Of a stretch of 49,217 bases of DNA, positions 25,239 through 33,038 are shown piece after piece (positions within the stretch are counted from its first letter, which is position 1; each line of letters starts with the position of its first letter). Location of the stretch: contig JAFDGW010000019.1 in assembly GCA_019309115.1 (NCBI GenBank), positions 1 to 49,217 of the forward strand. Reading direction: 5' to 3'. The position numbers and the translations under genes are program-made. Origin of the DNA: Deltaproteobacteria bacterium. GTDB taxonomy: Bacteria > Desulfobacterota > Syntrophobacteria > Syntrophobacterales > Thermodesulforhabdaceae. The notes beneath the pieces were generated by a model, which was not told the origin of the DNA, did not search any database, and saw only the letters and a list, made by a program, of their open reading frames with translations.

Positions 25239-26678
25239 CTAGAACTGCCATTTCAGCTCAACAGTATTCATGAACGCGGTTTCATCGTAATCATCCCCGT
25301 AGAGGTCCTCAATGGCATCACCTGGGTCGAAGACTGAGATAACATTACCAATCGAGAAATGCTTATTGAACTTATAGGTAATCTGAAGGTCAAATTCCAT
25401 ACCCAGCTCGTCGCTGATATCTTTTCCCTCAATGTCTTCTAAAGCACCTTCATCGGCAAACCAGAAATACTGGAACTGGGCTTTGTACTGCCACTTATCA
25501 TAAGTACCCTTTGCACCCACACCTATGGACATCATACCAGGACTGTTCATACTAGAAACGTTACCAATTCCACCGTACCCTGTTTTGGCTCCACCAAGCA
25601 TATCAGGCGCGTTGCTGTACAAATGACTACCCAAAACGGGAACGTACTTATAAATAAAAGCATTTTCCATACCGAAGGTGGGCGTGTACCGGGAAATGTT
25701 GGTAATCGGGTTGAAAGCATCAATATCATGATCATTAGCGTCACCATCGCCGCTGATATAATAGCCTCCAATGTAAGGTTTGAAGTAGGGAGCAAGGTCA
25801 AATTCCAAAGCACCGAAAGCTGCAAATGCGCTAATGTCGTAATCTTCTCCCGAATCTTCAGGGTTCTCATTTCCTACGGCATACACAAACTCTGCCCTTG
25901 GCGTAATCATTCCCAGCTTACCGTAAGCTTCTGCACCAATGTAATTGACATATGCATGATGCTCATTATTTTCACTGTAGGCGTAAAAAGGACTTACATT
26001 TAACCCCGCAACAGGAAAGATTACCTTGGCGGTGTAAGCACGCCAATCCAGAGCATTGGCATCGTAAGGTCCTATTGCTTTGCCGCGTCCAACGCCCTCG
26101 ATGTCATCAAAGATGTAAAGCGACAGGATCTCCCACTTAACATCGTTATAGGTTCCCTTAAGGCCAATAAAAGGATGATCGTCACCATAGAGGACACCAC
26201 CGGTTTTAAGATCCAGAAACTTGGTCTGCCAACCTGTCTCGAGAGTGAAATAGCCGAAATTGTAATCGAACTCCAGTTTCTCTATACCAAAGTCCTCGCC
26301 GGTCATTCCGGAATCCAAAGGATCAGTTCTGTTTGCGCCCCGATCTCCGTTTTGCTTGTTGTAAGTGAAATCCGATTCCAGAATCATCAAGAAACTCCAG
26401 TTTTCACCGGACCCTGCAAACCCCAACCTTGCTTCGTTCCTGATGCTGTATTCCGCCTGATATCCATTCTCGTCGAGCACGAAATCATAGGGTGTAGCGT
26501 CACTATTGAAATCAGGATTGGAGACATAAGTTGGATACGTGTGCATACTTCCAAAGATCTTGATGTCAACGTCGGAACTCTTTGCAGTAACCTTCCCGCT
26601 TCCCATTTTGGCCATGGCCATGCCAGAAAGCCCAATAATAAAAAGAACCCCCAAACAACACACAAACACCTTTTTCAT
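25239..26678 (-). CDS. Outer-membrane beta-barrel porin
   Basis: The 479-residue product has a classic signal peptide (MKKVFVCCLGVLFIIGLSGM, cleavage near AMA at about 23) and then alternating polar and aromatic residues typical of transmembrane beta strands, ending in LKWQF with the C-terminal Phe needed for barrel insertion. Segments such as YNFGYFTLETGWQTKF and GALEFDLAPYFKPYIGGYY fit long barrel strands. It resembles the large putative porins common in sulfate reducers; substrate unknown. An AGGAGG site precedes the start and a strong terminator follows, so it is a single-gene, probably highly expressed unit. Confidence 0.8.
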   Translation of the reverse strand: MKKVFVCCLGVLFIIGLSGMAMAKMGSGKVTAKSSDVDIKIFGSMHTYPTYVSNPDFNSDATPYDFVLDENGYQAEYSIRNEARLGFAGSGENWSFLMILESDFTYNKQNGDRGANRTDPLDSGMTGEDFGIEKLEFDYNFGYFTLETGWQTKFLDLKTGGVLYGDDHPFIGLKGTYNDVKWEILSLYIFDDIEGVGRGKAIGPYDANALDWRAYTAKVIFPVAGLNVSPFYAYSENNEHHAYVNYIGAEAYGKLGMITPRAEFVYAVGNENPEDSGEDYDISAFAAFGALEFDLAPYFKPYIGGYYISGDGDANDHDIDAFNPITNISRYTPTFGMENAFIYKYVPVLGSHLYSNAPDMLGGAKTGYGGIGNVSSMNSPGMMSIGVGAKGTYDKWQYKAQFQYFWFADEGALEDIEGKDISDELGMEFDLQITYKFNKHFSIGNVISVFDPGDAIEDLYGDDYDETAFMNTVELKWQF

Positions 26679-26744
26679 GATCTTCCCTCCTCTTTTTGAA
26701 GAAAACCATGGGACGTAAAACTACCCCTATTCTTACTCTTGCAC

Positions 26745-26773
26745 CTTTTAGCAGATTAACATTGCCATGGCAA
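26745..26773 (-). promoter_or_regulatory. Probable sigma-70 promoter of the porin gene with overlapping palindrome
   Basis: Minus strand: TTGCCA (26773-26768), 17-base spacer, TAAAAG (26750-26745). The -35 lies inside a perfect 12-base palindrome TTGCCATGGCAA (26762-26773), a good place for a repressor. Predicted leader is about 60 bases. Confidence 0.5.
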
Positions 26774-27158
26774 CCAATTTTTTCGCCATCGACCTTAATT
26801 TGCGAAATATTTACGTGTGATACGTTGTGAATGGGAAGTTACGGTGTGGGAAAGATTGCGCTTTCTGAAGCTCCTGCTGTGGGTACTAAGTATGCACGCA
26901 AAAACTATGTATTTTTCTCAGAGGGGTTCTAACCTAGGATTTCGAATAAAGGATGTGTCAAGTTGGATATATTTCTGTGAAGGGAAAGCTGCATCATGAT
27001 GACCTCTTGACGAAAAGAGTGCAATATTGTCGTGATTGATGGTATAAAAAACAGCCGGATAGTTTCATGTATTTATGCCTAAGGGGAGCATAGTTCGCAT
27101 GAAAACCTCGGTAGTAGCTATGGAACGTCAGAAAAATAACAATGAGTAGGAGGGCACT
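26774..27158. other. Intergenic region upstream of porin and kinase-like gene
   Basis: This stretch of almost 400 bases separates the divergent porin and cytidylate-kinase-like genes. It presumably holds the promoter of the latter, but I see no convincing -35/-10 pair on the plus strand. The 60-codon frame at 26817-26999 has no family-like features. No RNA gene or strong hairpin was recognised. Confidence 0.4.
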
Positions 27159-27971
27159 ATGGCGATTATCACGATCTCGAGAGGATCCTACAGCCATGGA
27201 AAAGAAGTTGCTGAGAAAGTTGCGAAAAAACTGGGGCTTGAATGCATATCAAGAGAAGTCATATTGGAGGCATCGAAGCAATACAATATTCCGGAATTCA
27301 AACTGCTCAGGGCTATTCAAGATCCACCGTCCTTTTTTGATAGAATTACAGGGGGAAAGGAGAAATACGTTGCCTACGTTAAAGCTGTATTGTTGAAACA
27401 TCTTAAGAGAGACAATGTCGTTTATCATGGTTTTGCTGGACATTTTTTTGTTGCTAATGTGCCCGGGATCCTGAAAGTTCGCATAATAGCTGACATTGAG
27501 GAGCGAGCTCGGCTGGTTATGGAGCGTGATGGGATATCGCGTGAGGAAGCTATTGATTTTTTGAATCGTTTGGATGCTGATAGAAGACGTTGGGGACAAC
27601 GGCTATACAGCATTGATACAACCGATCCAAGCCTCTACGATTTAGTTATTCACATTGGTCAGATTAAGATCGACGATGCTGTTGATTTAGTTTGTTACGC
27701 GTCCGAAATGAAGTGTTTCAAAATAACCCAAGAAACCAGATCCATGTTAGAGGATTTAGCTATAGCGGCGGAAGTCCAAGCTTGTGTGATGGAGATTAAA
27801 CCTGATGCTGTGGTCAGTTGCAACGATGGAATTGTCCAGATAACAATAAGGATGCCTATTGAAATGAACGAATCGCAGATGGTTGAGAAAATTAAAAATG
27901 CTTGTAAAAACATCGAAGGAATAAAGGAGATTAGAATAAGCACGAAACCAATGACCTTGTTTAGATCGTAG
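27159..27971 (+). CDS. Cytidylate-kinase-like protein with BON-like C-terminal domain
   Basis: The 270-residue protein belongs to the cytidylate-kinase-like family (Cytidylate_kin2 type): N-terminal P-loop variant ISRGSYSHGKEVAEKVAKKL (about 5-24), VYHGFAGHFFVANVPGILKV, and the lid-like segment RRRWGQRLYSIDTTDPSLYDLVI. These proteins differ from CMK and their substrate is not established. The last 75 residues (about 200-270) look like a small alpha/beta domain, VVSCNDGIVQITIRMPI then IKNACKNIEGIKEIRIS, similar to BON domains that bind phospholipids or ligands. An AGGAGG site precedes the ATG. It stands alone, with no adjacent operon partner. Confidence 0.75.
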   Translation: MAIITISRGSYSHGKEVAEKVAKKLGLECISREVILEASKQYNIPEFKLLRAIQDPPSFFDRITGGKEKYVAYVKAVLLKHLKRDNVVYHGFAGHFFVANVPGILKVRIIADIEERARLVMERDGISREEAIDFLNRLDADRRRWGQRLYSIDTTDPSLYDLVIHIGQIKIDDAVDLVCYASEMKCFKITQETRSMLEDLAIAAEVQACVMEIKPDAVVSCNDGIVQITIRMPIEMNESQMVEKIKNACKNIEGIKEIRISTKPMTLFRS

Positions 27972-28198
27972 GAATAGCGAACTACTTTGCATTACAACTA
28001 GTGATTTCTTCAGTATATTGCAAAAAAATTTGACAAGCTTGGACTAGTTTTGTCGTATGGTATATATTTTAAGATTGCTTCAAAAAATCCGGCATTTCAG
28101 ACAGAACTATGCGAATTGCTGAGGATATGAAGACAATCTGGGCTACGCAGTATGTCAATATCGGCCGTTGATATTACCAGTTTAAAGATATTTATAGA

Positions 28199-28228
28199 TT
28201 GACCTGGAAAGAGCGATGACATTATAAT
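28199..28228 (+). promoter_or_regulatory. Sigma-70 promoter for the SAP-like/HAD gene pair
   Basis: TTGACC (28199-28204), 18-base spacer, TATAAT (28223-28228). The -10 is perfect and the -35 differs at one base. Predicted start near 28235, about 35 bases before the ATG at 28271. Confidence 0.75.
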
Positions 28229-28270
28229 CTAAATTAACTTTTGGAATGATAATCGTCGCGAGGTGTTCTT

Positions 28271-28483
28271 ATGCACATAAACGATGTGAGAAAAATTGCC
28301 AAGAAGATGTCGATAAATACCTATCACATGGGAAAGGCCGAAATAATAAGGGCAATACAGAGAGCAGAGGAAAATCCTGAGTGCTTTGGTACTGAAAGAG
28401 TTTTTGTGTGTGGAGAGATGGCCTGTTTGTGGCGTGGTGATTGTATTGCTTATGTCAAGAAAAAAGGGGTTGCATGGGCCTGA
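28271..28483 (+). CDS. Small SAP-like domain protein
   Basis: The 70-residue product begins with a helix-turn-helix-like stretch, MHINDVRKIAKKMSINTYHM then GKAEIIRAIQRAE, that resembles a SAP or Rho N-terminal fold for nucleic-acid binding. It continues with ECFGT, CGEMACLW and RGDC; the three cysteines may bind a metal. Small proteins of this layout are common in Desulfobacterota, but the function is not known. A GAGGTG site precedes the ATG and its 3' end overlaps the HAD gene start by 10 bases, so they are co-translated. Confidence 0.7.
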   Translation: MHINDVRKIAKKMSINTYHMGKAEIIRAIQRAEENPECFGTERVFVCGEMACLWRGDCIAYVKKKGVAWA

Positions 28484-28947
28484 AGATCAATATTCCTGGG
28501 TGGAAGAGCCTTATCCTTGAACACCTGGTGCTGGATTTTAACGGTACGGTTGCCTTCGACGGGAATATTAAGCCCGGAGTGATGGAATTATTGCGGACTT
28601 TATCACAGAGGATGACGGTTCACGTCGTAACGGCCGATACCTTCGGATCGGCCCGGGCGGCGCTTGAAGGTACAGGTGTCAGGTTTTTTATTCCGGTCAG
28701 CGAAGATGTGGCAAGGCAGAAAGCGGAATACGTTGAGAAACTCGGAAGATACAAGTGTGTCTGTATAGGTAATGGTCGAAATGACAGGCTTATGCTTAAG
28801 TCGGCAGCCCTTGGCATTGCTGTGGTTCAAGAAGAGGGAGCGGCCGTTGAGGCTATTATATCAGCCGATGTTGTAACTAACAGTATAGTCAGCGCACTGG
28901 AGTTATTGTTAAACCCGTCAAGGCTTGTCGCCACACTAAGGGGCTGA
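28474..28947 (+). CDS. HAD-superfamily protein (soluble P-type-ATPase-like)
   Basis: The 157-residue protein (start at ATG 28474, with an AAGGGG site) has HAD motif I as LDFNGTVAFDG (about 20-30), motif II around VVTADT, the conserved Lys in ARQKAEYVEKLG, and motif IV IGNGRNDRLMLKSAALGIAV. This is the pattern of the short HAD proteins that resemble the phosphorylation domain of P-type ATPases. The second motif-I residue is Asn rather than the Asp used by most HAD phosphatases, so hydrolysis of a phospho-enzyme may be slow. A frame opens earlier at 28441, but those residues overlap the preceding gene. The substrate is unknown. Confidence 0.8.
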   Translation: MGLKINIPGWKSLILEHLVLDFNGTVAFDGNIKPGVMELLRTLSQRMTVHVVTADTFGSARAALEGTGVRFFIPVSEDVARQKAEYVEKLGRYKCVCIGNGRNDRLMLKSAALGIAVVQEEGAAVEAIISADVVTNSIVSALELLLNPSRLVATLRG

Positions 28948-28950
28948 TGT

Positions 28951-29233
28951 AAACTACTCCGCCTTTACGGACGAAGCTTCTAAGGGAGTTTGGTAGGTCA
29001 CCCCTACCCTTATCCCTCCGGGCGGGTTTACGCTGCCCTCTACTCCTATCCCCGCAAAAAGCAGGGACTCGGAGATACCTTCACCCAACTTGTAAATTCT
29101 TATATTAACTACTTTTTTGATCCCCGTTACAAGGTCAAACCACTTCCTTCTCTTTTTCCTCCTTCCGTTACCTTTGCTCGTCTTTGTTACTCCTGCTCCT
29201 TCATCGCACGAGTCGGTAACGGAAGTATAGCTC
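28951..29233 (-). mobile_element. Second IS200/IS605-type right-end remnant
   Basis: On the minus strand the right end matches that of the first remnant: GAAGCTTCGTCCGTAAAGG then CGGAGTAG, against GAAGCTCCATCCGTTAGGG then TGGAGTAG. A hairpin forms at 28957-28976 (CTTCGTCC, GTAA, AGGCGGAG on the minus strand). The frame across it (28954-29253) ends TPLEASSVKAE, like a TnpB tail, but its upstream part has no TnpB motifs. No left end was found, so only the terminal part survives; the inner limit given here is approximate. Confidence 0.55.
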
Positions 29234-29411
29234 TCATCTTGCAAGTGCTTCATCTGCTAATTTCTCCAGAAGAGCTTCAGACTCAACAAATGCCTTTTCC
29301 CATTTTTTCTCTGCTATAATTTCATCAATCAACCAACGTGCAAGGGCATTTTGTTCTAACTCCTGGCAGTTTGGATGCTTCTTCAAAAGCTTTTTTAAGT
29401 AGGTTGGCCAT
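29234..29411 (-). pseudogene. Frameshifted antitoxin-like small protein gene
   Basis: From ATG 29411 the frame reads MANLLKKAFEEASKLP and then, after a shift of one base near 29362-29366, ELEQNALARWLIDEIIAE followed by KKWEKAFVESEALLEKLADEA. Together they match the common small proteins with an EASKLP...EQ..LA..L.DE...E..W pattern that are often partnered with a RelE-type toxin. The total span is 178 bases, one more than a multiple of three. A GAGAGG site precedes the ATG. Downstream the partner toxin is missing and the IS605-type end begins. The shift could be genuine or a sequencing error. Confidence 0.65.
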
Positions 29412-29580
29412 AATAAACCTCTCCAACTTTATTTGCTTTTTTACCTTTTACCGCCGTAATGATCACTAGGTGTCCAACTTATTTTCGCAATCAGTGGAGG
29501 AATCGTTTATTTTCAGGCGCACTGTGGGCACACCGCAAAATTTATTGATCACTTGTTCAGCTATAAGCTATTGATTTCAT

Positions 29581-29657
29581 TGGCGCGCCTGGGAGGATTC
29601 GAACCCCCGACCCGCGGATTAGAAGTCCGCTGCTCTGTCCACCTGAGCTACAGGCGC
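29581..29657 (-). tRNA. tRNA-Arg (anticodon TCT)
   Basis: The minus strand folds into a complete 77-base cloverleaf: acceptor GCGCCTG/CAGGCGC, D-arm GCTC...GAGC, anticodon stem GCGGA/TCCGC with loop CTTCTAA (anticodon TCT, plus-strand 29621-29623), T-arm GGGGG TTCGAAT CCTCC with one G-T pair, discriminator G, and an encoded CCA. It decodes AGA. Confidence 0.97.
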
Positions 29658-29668
29658 CGATGGCTACT

Positions 29669-29697
29669 TATAAACCACAATGCGCGTTCGGTGTCAA
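29669..29697 (-). promoter_or_regulatory. Promoter of tRNA-Arg
   Basis: Minus strand: TTGACA (29697-29692), 17-base spacer, TTTATA (29674-29669). Perfect -35 and optimal spacing, about 12 bases before the tRNA 5' end. Confidence 0.75.
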
Positions 29698-29711
29698 AAG
29701 CAAACTAACCA

Positions 29712-31037
29712 TTACCACGGAACAATCTTCACCTGATTCTTAGAAAAAATAAGCTTTGCTTTACACATTTTATAACTCGCATCGCATGAAAACTTGCGGT
29801 TGATTGCCTCAAGGAGCAAGCTTTTGGTGTTTTCATCCAATTTGAGCAATATTCTGTCCACATTGCTAATCATCAATGTCCCATCCCCAAGCACATCGTT
29901 TGCGTTCGTCTTTCCTTTTAGATCTAGCGCTACTTTTGTACCAACCGCACTTTCAGCGCCAGCTTTCATTTTGAAAGGAATGGCCTTCCGTGAAAAGGCA
30001 TTCAGCAAACGCAAAATCCCGTACATCACCTTTGCCCCTTCTGGCTGTCCTCTCTCAGCCTCGGCAGTAAATACCATAGTTATCGCCACAAATTCTATCG
30101 GCATGTTTTCCAAAAATGCCCCGAAATTTAAGGAAAGCGGGAATAAATCGGTCGTCTTAAAACCAATCAACGCCAGTTCCTTGGAAACTTCCTCACCTCT
30201 CACATCAATAGCTGAAGCCTTATAGTCAAACCCAAAAGTAAGTCCTTTAGATTTCGTTGTGTTCAAAGCAGCTGTGAATTTAGTTTCAGGAATCAGGGTT
30301 TCAAACACACCTTCCTGACCCTTAACCTGAACGGACAGTTTACGGGCATTCCACAACACCTTCCATAAAGTTACATTCTTATTTCCAACACTAGCCTGCC
30401 ACATCTTTATTTTTTTGATATAGGGGTCTATCATGTCCTTTTCGCCAAACTCAGGCAATGTTTCCCACATGCCTTCTAACGAATAGTCAACCGAGCTAAT
30501 GACAACCTTCATCTGAAAAACTTCAGAAGAGAGTTTAGATGATTTGGTTGGTCTAAAACCAAGCTTTATATCTGACATGTGGAGGTTTCCAGGGTGAATC
30601 TTTGGATCAAGAGGCATACATGGGTCAAAGTGCAACCTGCCTGTTTCGGATTCTACAACTAAAGCGTTATCCCCATATTTAAAGTTAACTTCTGATAAAT
30701 CGCACAATTCAGGCATTTTGAAACTTAGAGACGGATAACGAAGCTGAAGCCTTCCTACAGATAGATCTCCTTCCCCATTAACGGTTTTTATTTTGATTAT
30801 CATATCTTCAACACTGACTTTTACCAGTCCATCTGAAAGCAGGTTCCACAGCGTAATAGCAACCTTTTCTGGGTCTATAATCACGTCACTCACTATAAAA
30901 GAATCTGAAACGGAACTCGTGATAATACGATCTTTCACAGAGGCTATGGCGCGTTTCTTTAGATATTCAACACCACCGTATATAGCTAAGCCCAAAAAAA
31001 GCATTAAGCTAAGAACTATCAGTATTTTCTTTCTCAT
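29712..31037 (-). CDS. Membrane-anchored protein of unknown function (AsmA/DUF945-like character)
   Basis: The 441-residue protein has one N-terminal membrane segment (about residues 4-24, KKILIVLSLMLFLGLAIYGG) and a long beta-rich periplasmic part with alternating hydrophobic residues, for example VEDMIIKIKTVNGEGDLSVG, LQLRYPSLSFKM and KMWQASVGNKNVTLWKVLW. That profile resembles AsmA-like or DUF945-like proteins, some of which act in lipid transport or outer-membrane upkeep, but no diagnostic motif is clear. Four Cys are present, three close to the C-terminus or in CMPLD. It stands between tRNA-Arg and the mlaA-like gene, also an envelope gene. Confidence 0.6.
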   Translation of the reverse strand: MRKKILIVLSLMLFLGLAIYGGVEYLKKRAIASVKDRIITSSVSDSFIVSDVIIDPEKVAITLWNLLSDGLVKVSVEDMIIKIKTVNGEGDLSVGRLQLRYPSLSFKMPELCDLSEVNFKYGDNALVVESETGRLHFDPCMPLDPKIHPGNLHMSDIKLGFRPTKSSKLSSEVFQMKVVISSVDYSLEGMWETLPEFGEKDMIDPYIKKIKMWQASVGNKNVTLWKVLWNARKLSVQVKGQEGVFETLIPETKFTAALNTTKSKGLTFGFDYKASAIDVRGEEVSKELALIGFKTTDLFPLSLNFGAFLENMPIEFVAITMVFTAEAERGQPEGAKVMYGILRLLNAFSRKAIPFKMKAGAESAVGTKVALDLKGKTNANDVLGDGTLMISNVDRILLKLDENTKSLLLEAINRKFSCDASYKMCKAKLIFSKNQVKIVPW

Positions 31038-31240
31038 AACTAATTCCCCTTTTAAGCGTGCAAAGCTGGCAGCTTAGGCAAACGTAAAACTAAGTTGAGG
31101 AAACAGCCTGGAAGTGATCCCGCTTTTCTCAAGAATCATATCGGCCACCTGGAATAAACAACAAAATCGCGCACAGCGTTTCTTCGAATAAAAGCCATCT
31201 TCACTTCATGACTCCTGCTACCATCATCGGCATGCCATGC

Positions 31241-32032
31241 TCATTGCTTTATTTGCTCTCTCCGATGCTGCAAATAAGCATTGCGCAGGGCTACATACGG
31301 ATCAACAGCAGATTCCTTGAGATCTTCGTATTCGCCAAGGCGGAACGATGTATCGGTTGCTTCTTTACCGGCTTGAATCTCAGCTCTCGTTACTAGATTA
31401 CCACTAAGATATGTCAGAGGGTCCATAAAAAAGTCAACCAATAAACCAATCGTATCTCTTACAGTAGATGGCCCCAAGATGGGCCAGTCCACGTAAACAT
31501 CTCCCCTGACCCCGTGTACCGCCAGTGTTTGCCCAAAATCTTCGTCCTGTCTCTCAAGATTAAAGTGGGTCTTTGCTATATCGAATAATCCTCCAACCCC
31601 CAGGGTGGAATTTATAAAAAATCTTTTCAATTCCACAGATGCCGCCTTCGACTTACCCTGAAAGAGACAATTCAGGAAGCGGATTGGGGTGCGGAGATTT
31701 GCAAAACCGTTTTTAATTACCTGGCGAACTCCAGGAGGTACAAAGGTTTTGTATACCTTGCACACCGGTTTAACCACCCAGAAATACAGTCTATCGTTGA
31801 ACTGGAAAAATGCCCTATTCATGGGTTCCAGAGGGTCGTTTGAAACCACCTCTTTCCTTTCAAAAGGCTCCTCCTGACTCGCTACAAAATCTTCACCATC
31901 TTCACCCCCATGCCCTGAAGCAGCCATAGCTGTGGTCATAGTTCCACTAAGCACACTCAACAACAAAAGAAAAGTAATGAACAATCCACCCGCGCTGCTT
32001 ACCACTATTAGAGCATTAGCCATCTTCTTCAT
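31241..32032 (-). CDS. mlaA: MlaA/VacJ-family outer-membrane lipid asymmetry protein
   Basis: MlaA removes mislocalised phospholipids from the outer leaflet and hands them to the Mla pathway. The 263-residue protein shows the family signature NDPLEPMNRAFFQFND (about 66-81), the NLRTPIRFLNCLFQG stretch, RFFINSTLGVGGLFD, and VDWPILGPSTVRDTIG. The N-terminal export signal (about residues 5-38, ending AMAA) has no lipobox cysteine; the first Cys is near residue 91, so it is not a typical lipoprotein. No other mla genes are near. Confidence 0.88.
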   Translation of the reverse strand: MKKMANALIVVSSAGGLFITFLLLLSVLSGTMTTAMAASGHGGEDGEDFVASQEEPFERKEVVSNDPLEPMNRAFFQFNDRLYFWVVKPVCKVYKTFVPPGVRQVIKNGFANLRTPIRFLNCLFQGKSKAASVELKRFFINSTLGVGGLFDIAKTHFNLERQDEDFGQTLAVHGVRGDVYVDWPILGPSTVRDTIGLLVDFFMDPLTYLSGNLVTRAEIQAGKEATDTSFRLGEYEDLKESAVDPYVALRNAYLQHRREQIKQ

Positions 32033-32203
32033 TTCAAACTCTCCTGAGCAGTTCCTTATCTATTGCCTTGTCTCAAGCCCCATTTCTGATATTGTACTTG
32101 TAAAACTAAACCATTTTCCACAATTATCCAAGATAAAAGATTGAGCTAGGTAGCAGGTCATGACGAAAGAGGCGAACCCTGAATCAACTTCTTCAAAAAT
32201 GCC

Positions 32204-32232
32204 TTGACAGCGGAAGTAGGCTGACGTATATG
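32204..32232 (+). promoter_or_regulatory. Promoter of tRNA-Phe
   Basis: TTGACA (32204-32209), 17-base spacer, TATATG (32227-32232). Perfect -35 and spacing; the tRNA begins 12 bases after the -10. Confidence 0.75.
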
Positions 32233-32243
32233 AGCATCGCAAG

Positions 32244-32319
32244 GGCGGGGTAGCTCAGTCGGTAGAGCAGTGGACTGAAAATCCTCGTGTCCCCAGTTCG
32301 ATTCTGGGCCCCGCCACCA
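32244..32319 (+). tRNA. tRNA-Phe (anticodon GAA)
   Basis: A complete 76-base cloverleaf: acceptor GGCGGGG/CCCCGCC, D-arm GCTC...GAGC, anticodon loop CTGAAAA (anticodon GAA at 32277-32279), T-arm CCCAG TTCGATT CTGGG, discriminator A and encoded CCA. The anticodon stem GTGGA/TCCTC has a U-U mismatch at positions 28-42, unusual for this tRNA. A promoter and a strong terminator flank the gene. Confidence 0.97.
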
Positions 32320-32376
32320 GCAGTCAATTCAATATATCGTATCAATCCGGTGACCCAAAAGGTTGGCCGGGTTAAA

Positions 32377-32409
32377 ACAAAACCCGCAAACAGCGGGTTT
32401 TGTTTTTTT
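32377..32409 (+). terminator. Intrinsic terminator after tRNA-Phe
   Basis: Perfect 11-bp stem ACAAAACCCGC (32377-32387) with GCGGGTTTTGT (32393-32403), loop AAACA, followed by a run of T residues. It separates the tRNA from the next gene at 32430. Confidence 0.92.
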
Positions 32410-32429
32410 GTTTACGGGGATGAAAGTTC

Positions 32430-33038
32430 ATGAACATTGCGAGGGTAGAACACCACGAAGCGGAAGAGCTGATAAATCGGTTGAGAGATGTCCGCCTTTT
32501 AAAGCAACCTGATGTTAAGGTATATGAAAATTGTACAATAACGCTTGAGCGAATTTCTACATCGTGTTTGTTTCCAACTCAGAGATATGTGCTGATCCAG
32601 GAGCTTGTAAAAGTTCGTGATCTCCAGTGGGCACTTAAAAAGCTCAATTATGACATATTTTCCCTAGACGGCTACCTGGAAATCTGGCTTGAAGGGAATG
32701 ATGAGCCTATCACATTATTGCCTCCCGTTGTGGAAGAATCTATCGAAGATAACGGACAGGTTGTCATCCTGATAAACGACGGCATGCATCGACTTTATCT
32801 CGCTCACAAACAGTGGATCATACCCCAGGTCGTATTTGTGCGAGGCATACCGAAAGAATATCCCTATTACGCTTATCCTAACCCGTTTCAGTGGGAAGGA
32901 ATTGACGTGATAGATGAGCTACCCGAAGGTTACGTAAAAAAATGGCATCGAATCCGGGATTACCACTCGCTTTACCGGGATTTCAATTCCGCTTTTTCCC
33001 GCGTGGGGGCTCCTCGAGGAAGATTTCGCAAAACCTGA
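32430..33038 (+). CDS. Unknown protein with a ParB-like DGMHR motif
   Basis: The 202-residue product has no signal or membrane segment. A central stretch, VVILINDGMHRLYLAHK (about residues 107-123), resembles the GEHR/DGxHR box of the ParB/sulfiredoxin fold, where the Arg and neighbours bind nucleotide or phosphate. The preceding residues, including SLDGYLEIWLEGNDEP, are consistent with a small alpha/beta domain. I do not recognise the family, so a nucleotide-binding or CTPase/NTPase-like role is a guess. Its stop codon directly abuts the convergent ddl stop. Confidence 0.5.
   Translation: MNIARVEHHEAEELINRLRDVRLLKQPDVKVYENCTITLERISTSCLFPTQRYVLIQELVKVRDLQWALKKLNYDIFSLDGYLEIWLEGNDEPITLLPPVVEESIEDNGQVVILINDGMHRLYLAHKQWIIPQVVFVRGIPKEYPYYAYPNPFQWEGIDVIDELPEGYVKKWHRIRDYHSLYRDFNSAFSRVGAPRGRFRKT

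Noticed and set aside
26817-26999. 60-codon frame between the porin and kinase-like genes
   Set aside because: Composition does not look protein-like, with no ribosome-binding site and no recognisable motif.
28109-28171. Short frame of 20 codons upstream of the SAP-like gene
   Set aside because: No ribosome-binding site, no family features, and the strong promoter lies downstream of it.
28954-29253. 99-codon minus-strand frame as a real gene
   Set aside because: Its last residues are an IS605-type end and its first part overlaps the broken antitoxin-like gene; best read as remnant DNA.
29460-29553. Two direct copies of TGATCACT near tRNA-Arg as a target-site duplication
   Set aside because: Only 8 bases and 78 bases apart, with no element between them; likely chance.
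29581-29657. tRNA-Arg as an integration (att) site
   Set aside because: No second copy of the tRNA 3' end and no integrase gene were seen in the window.
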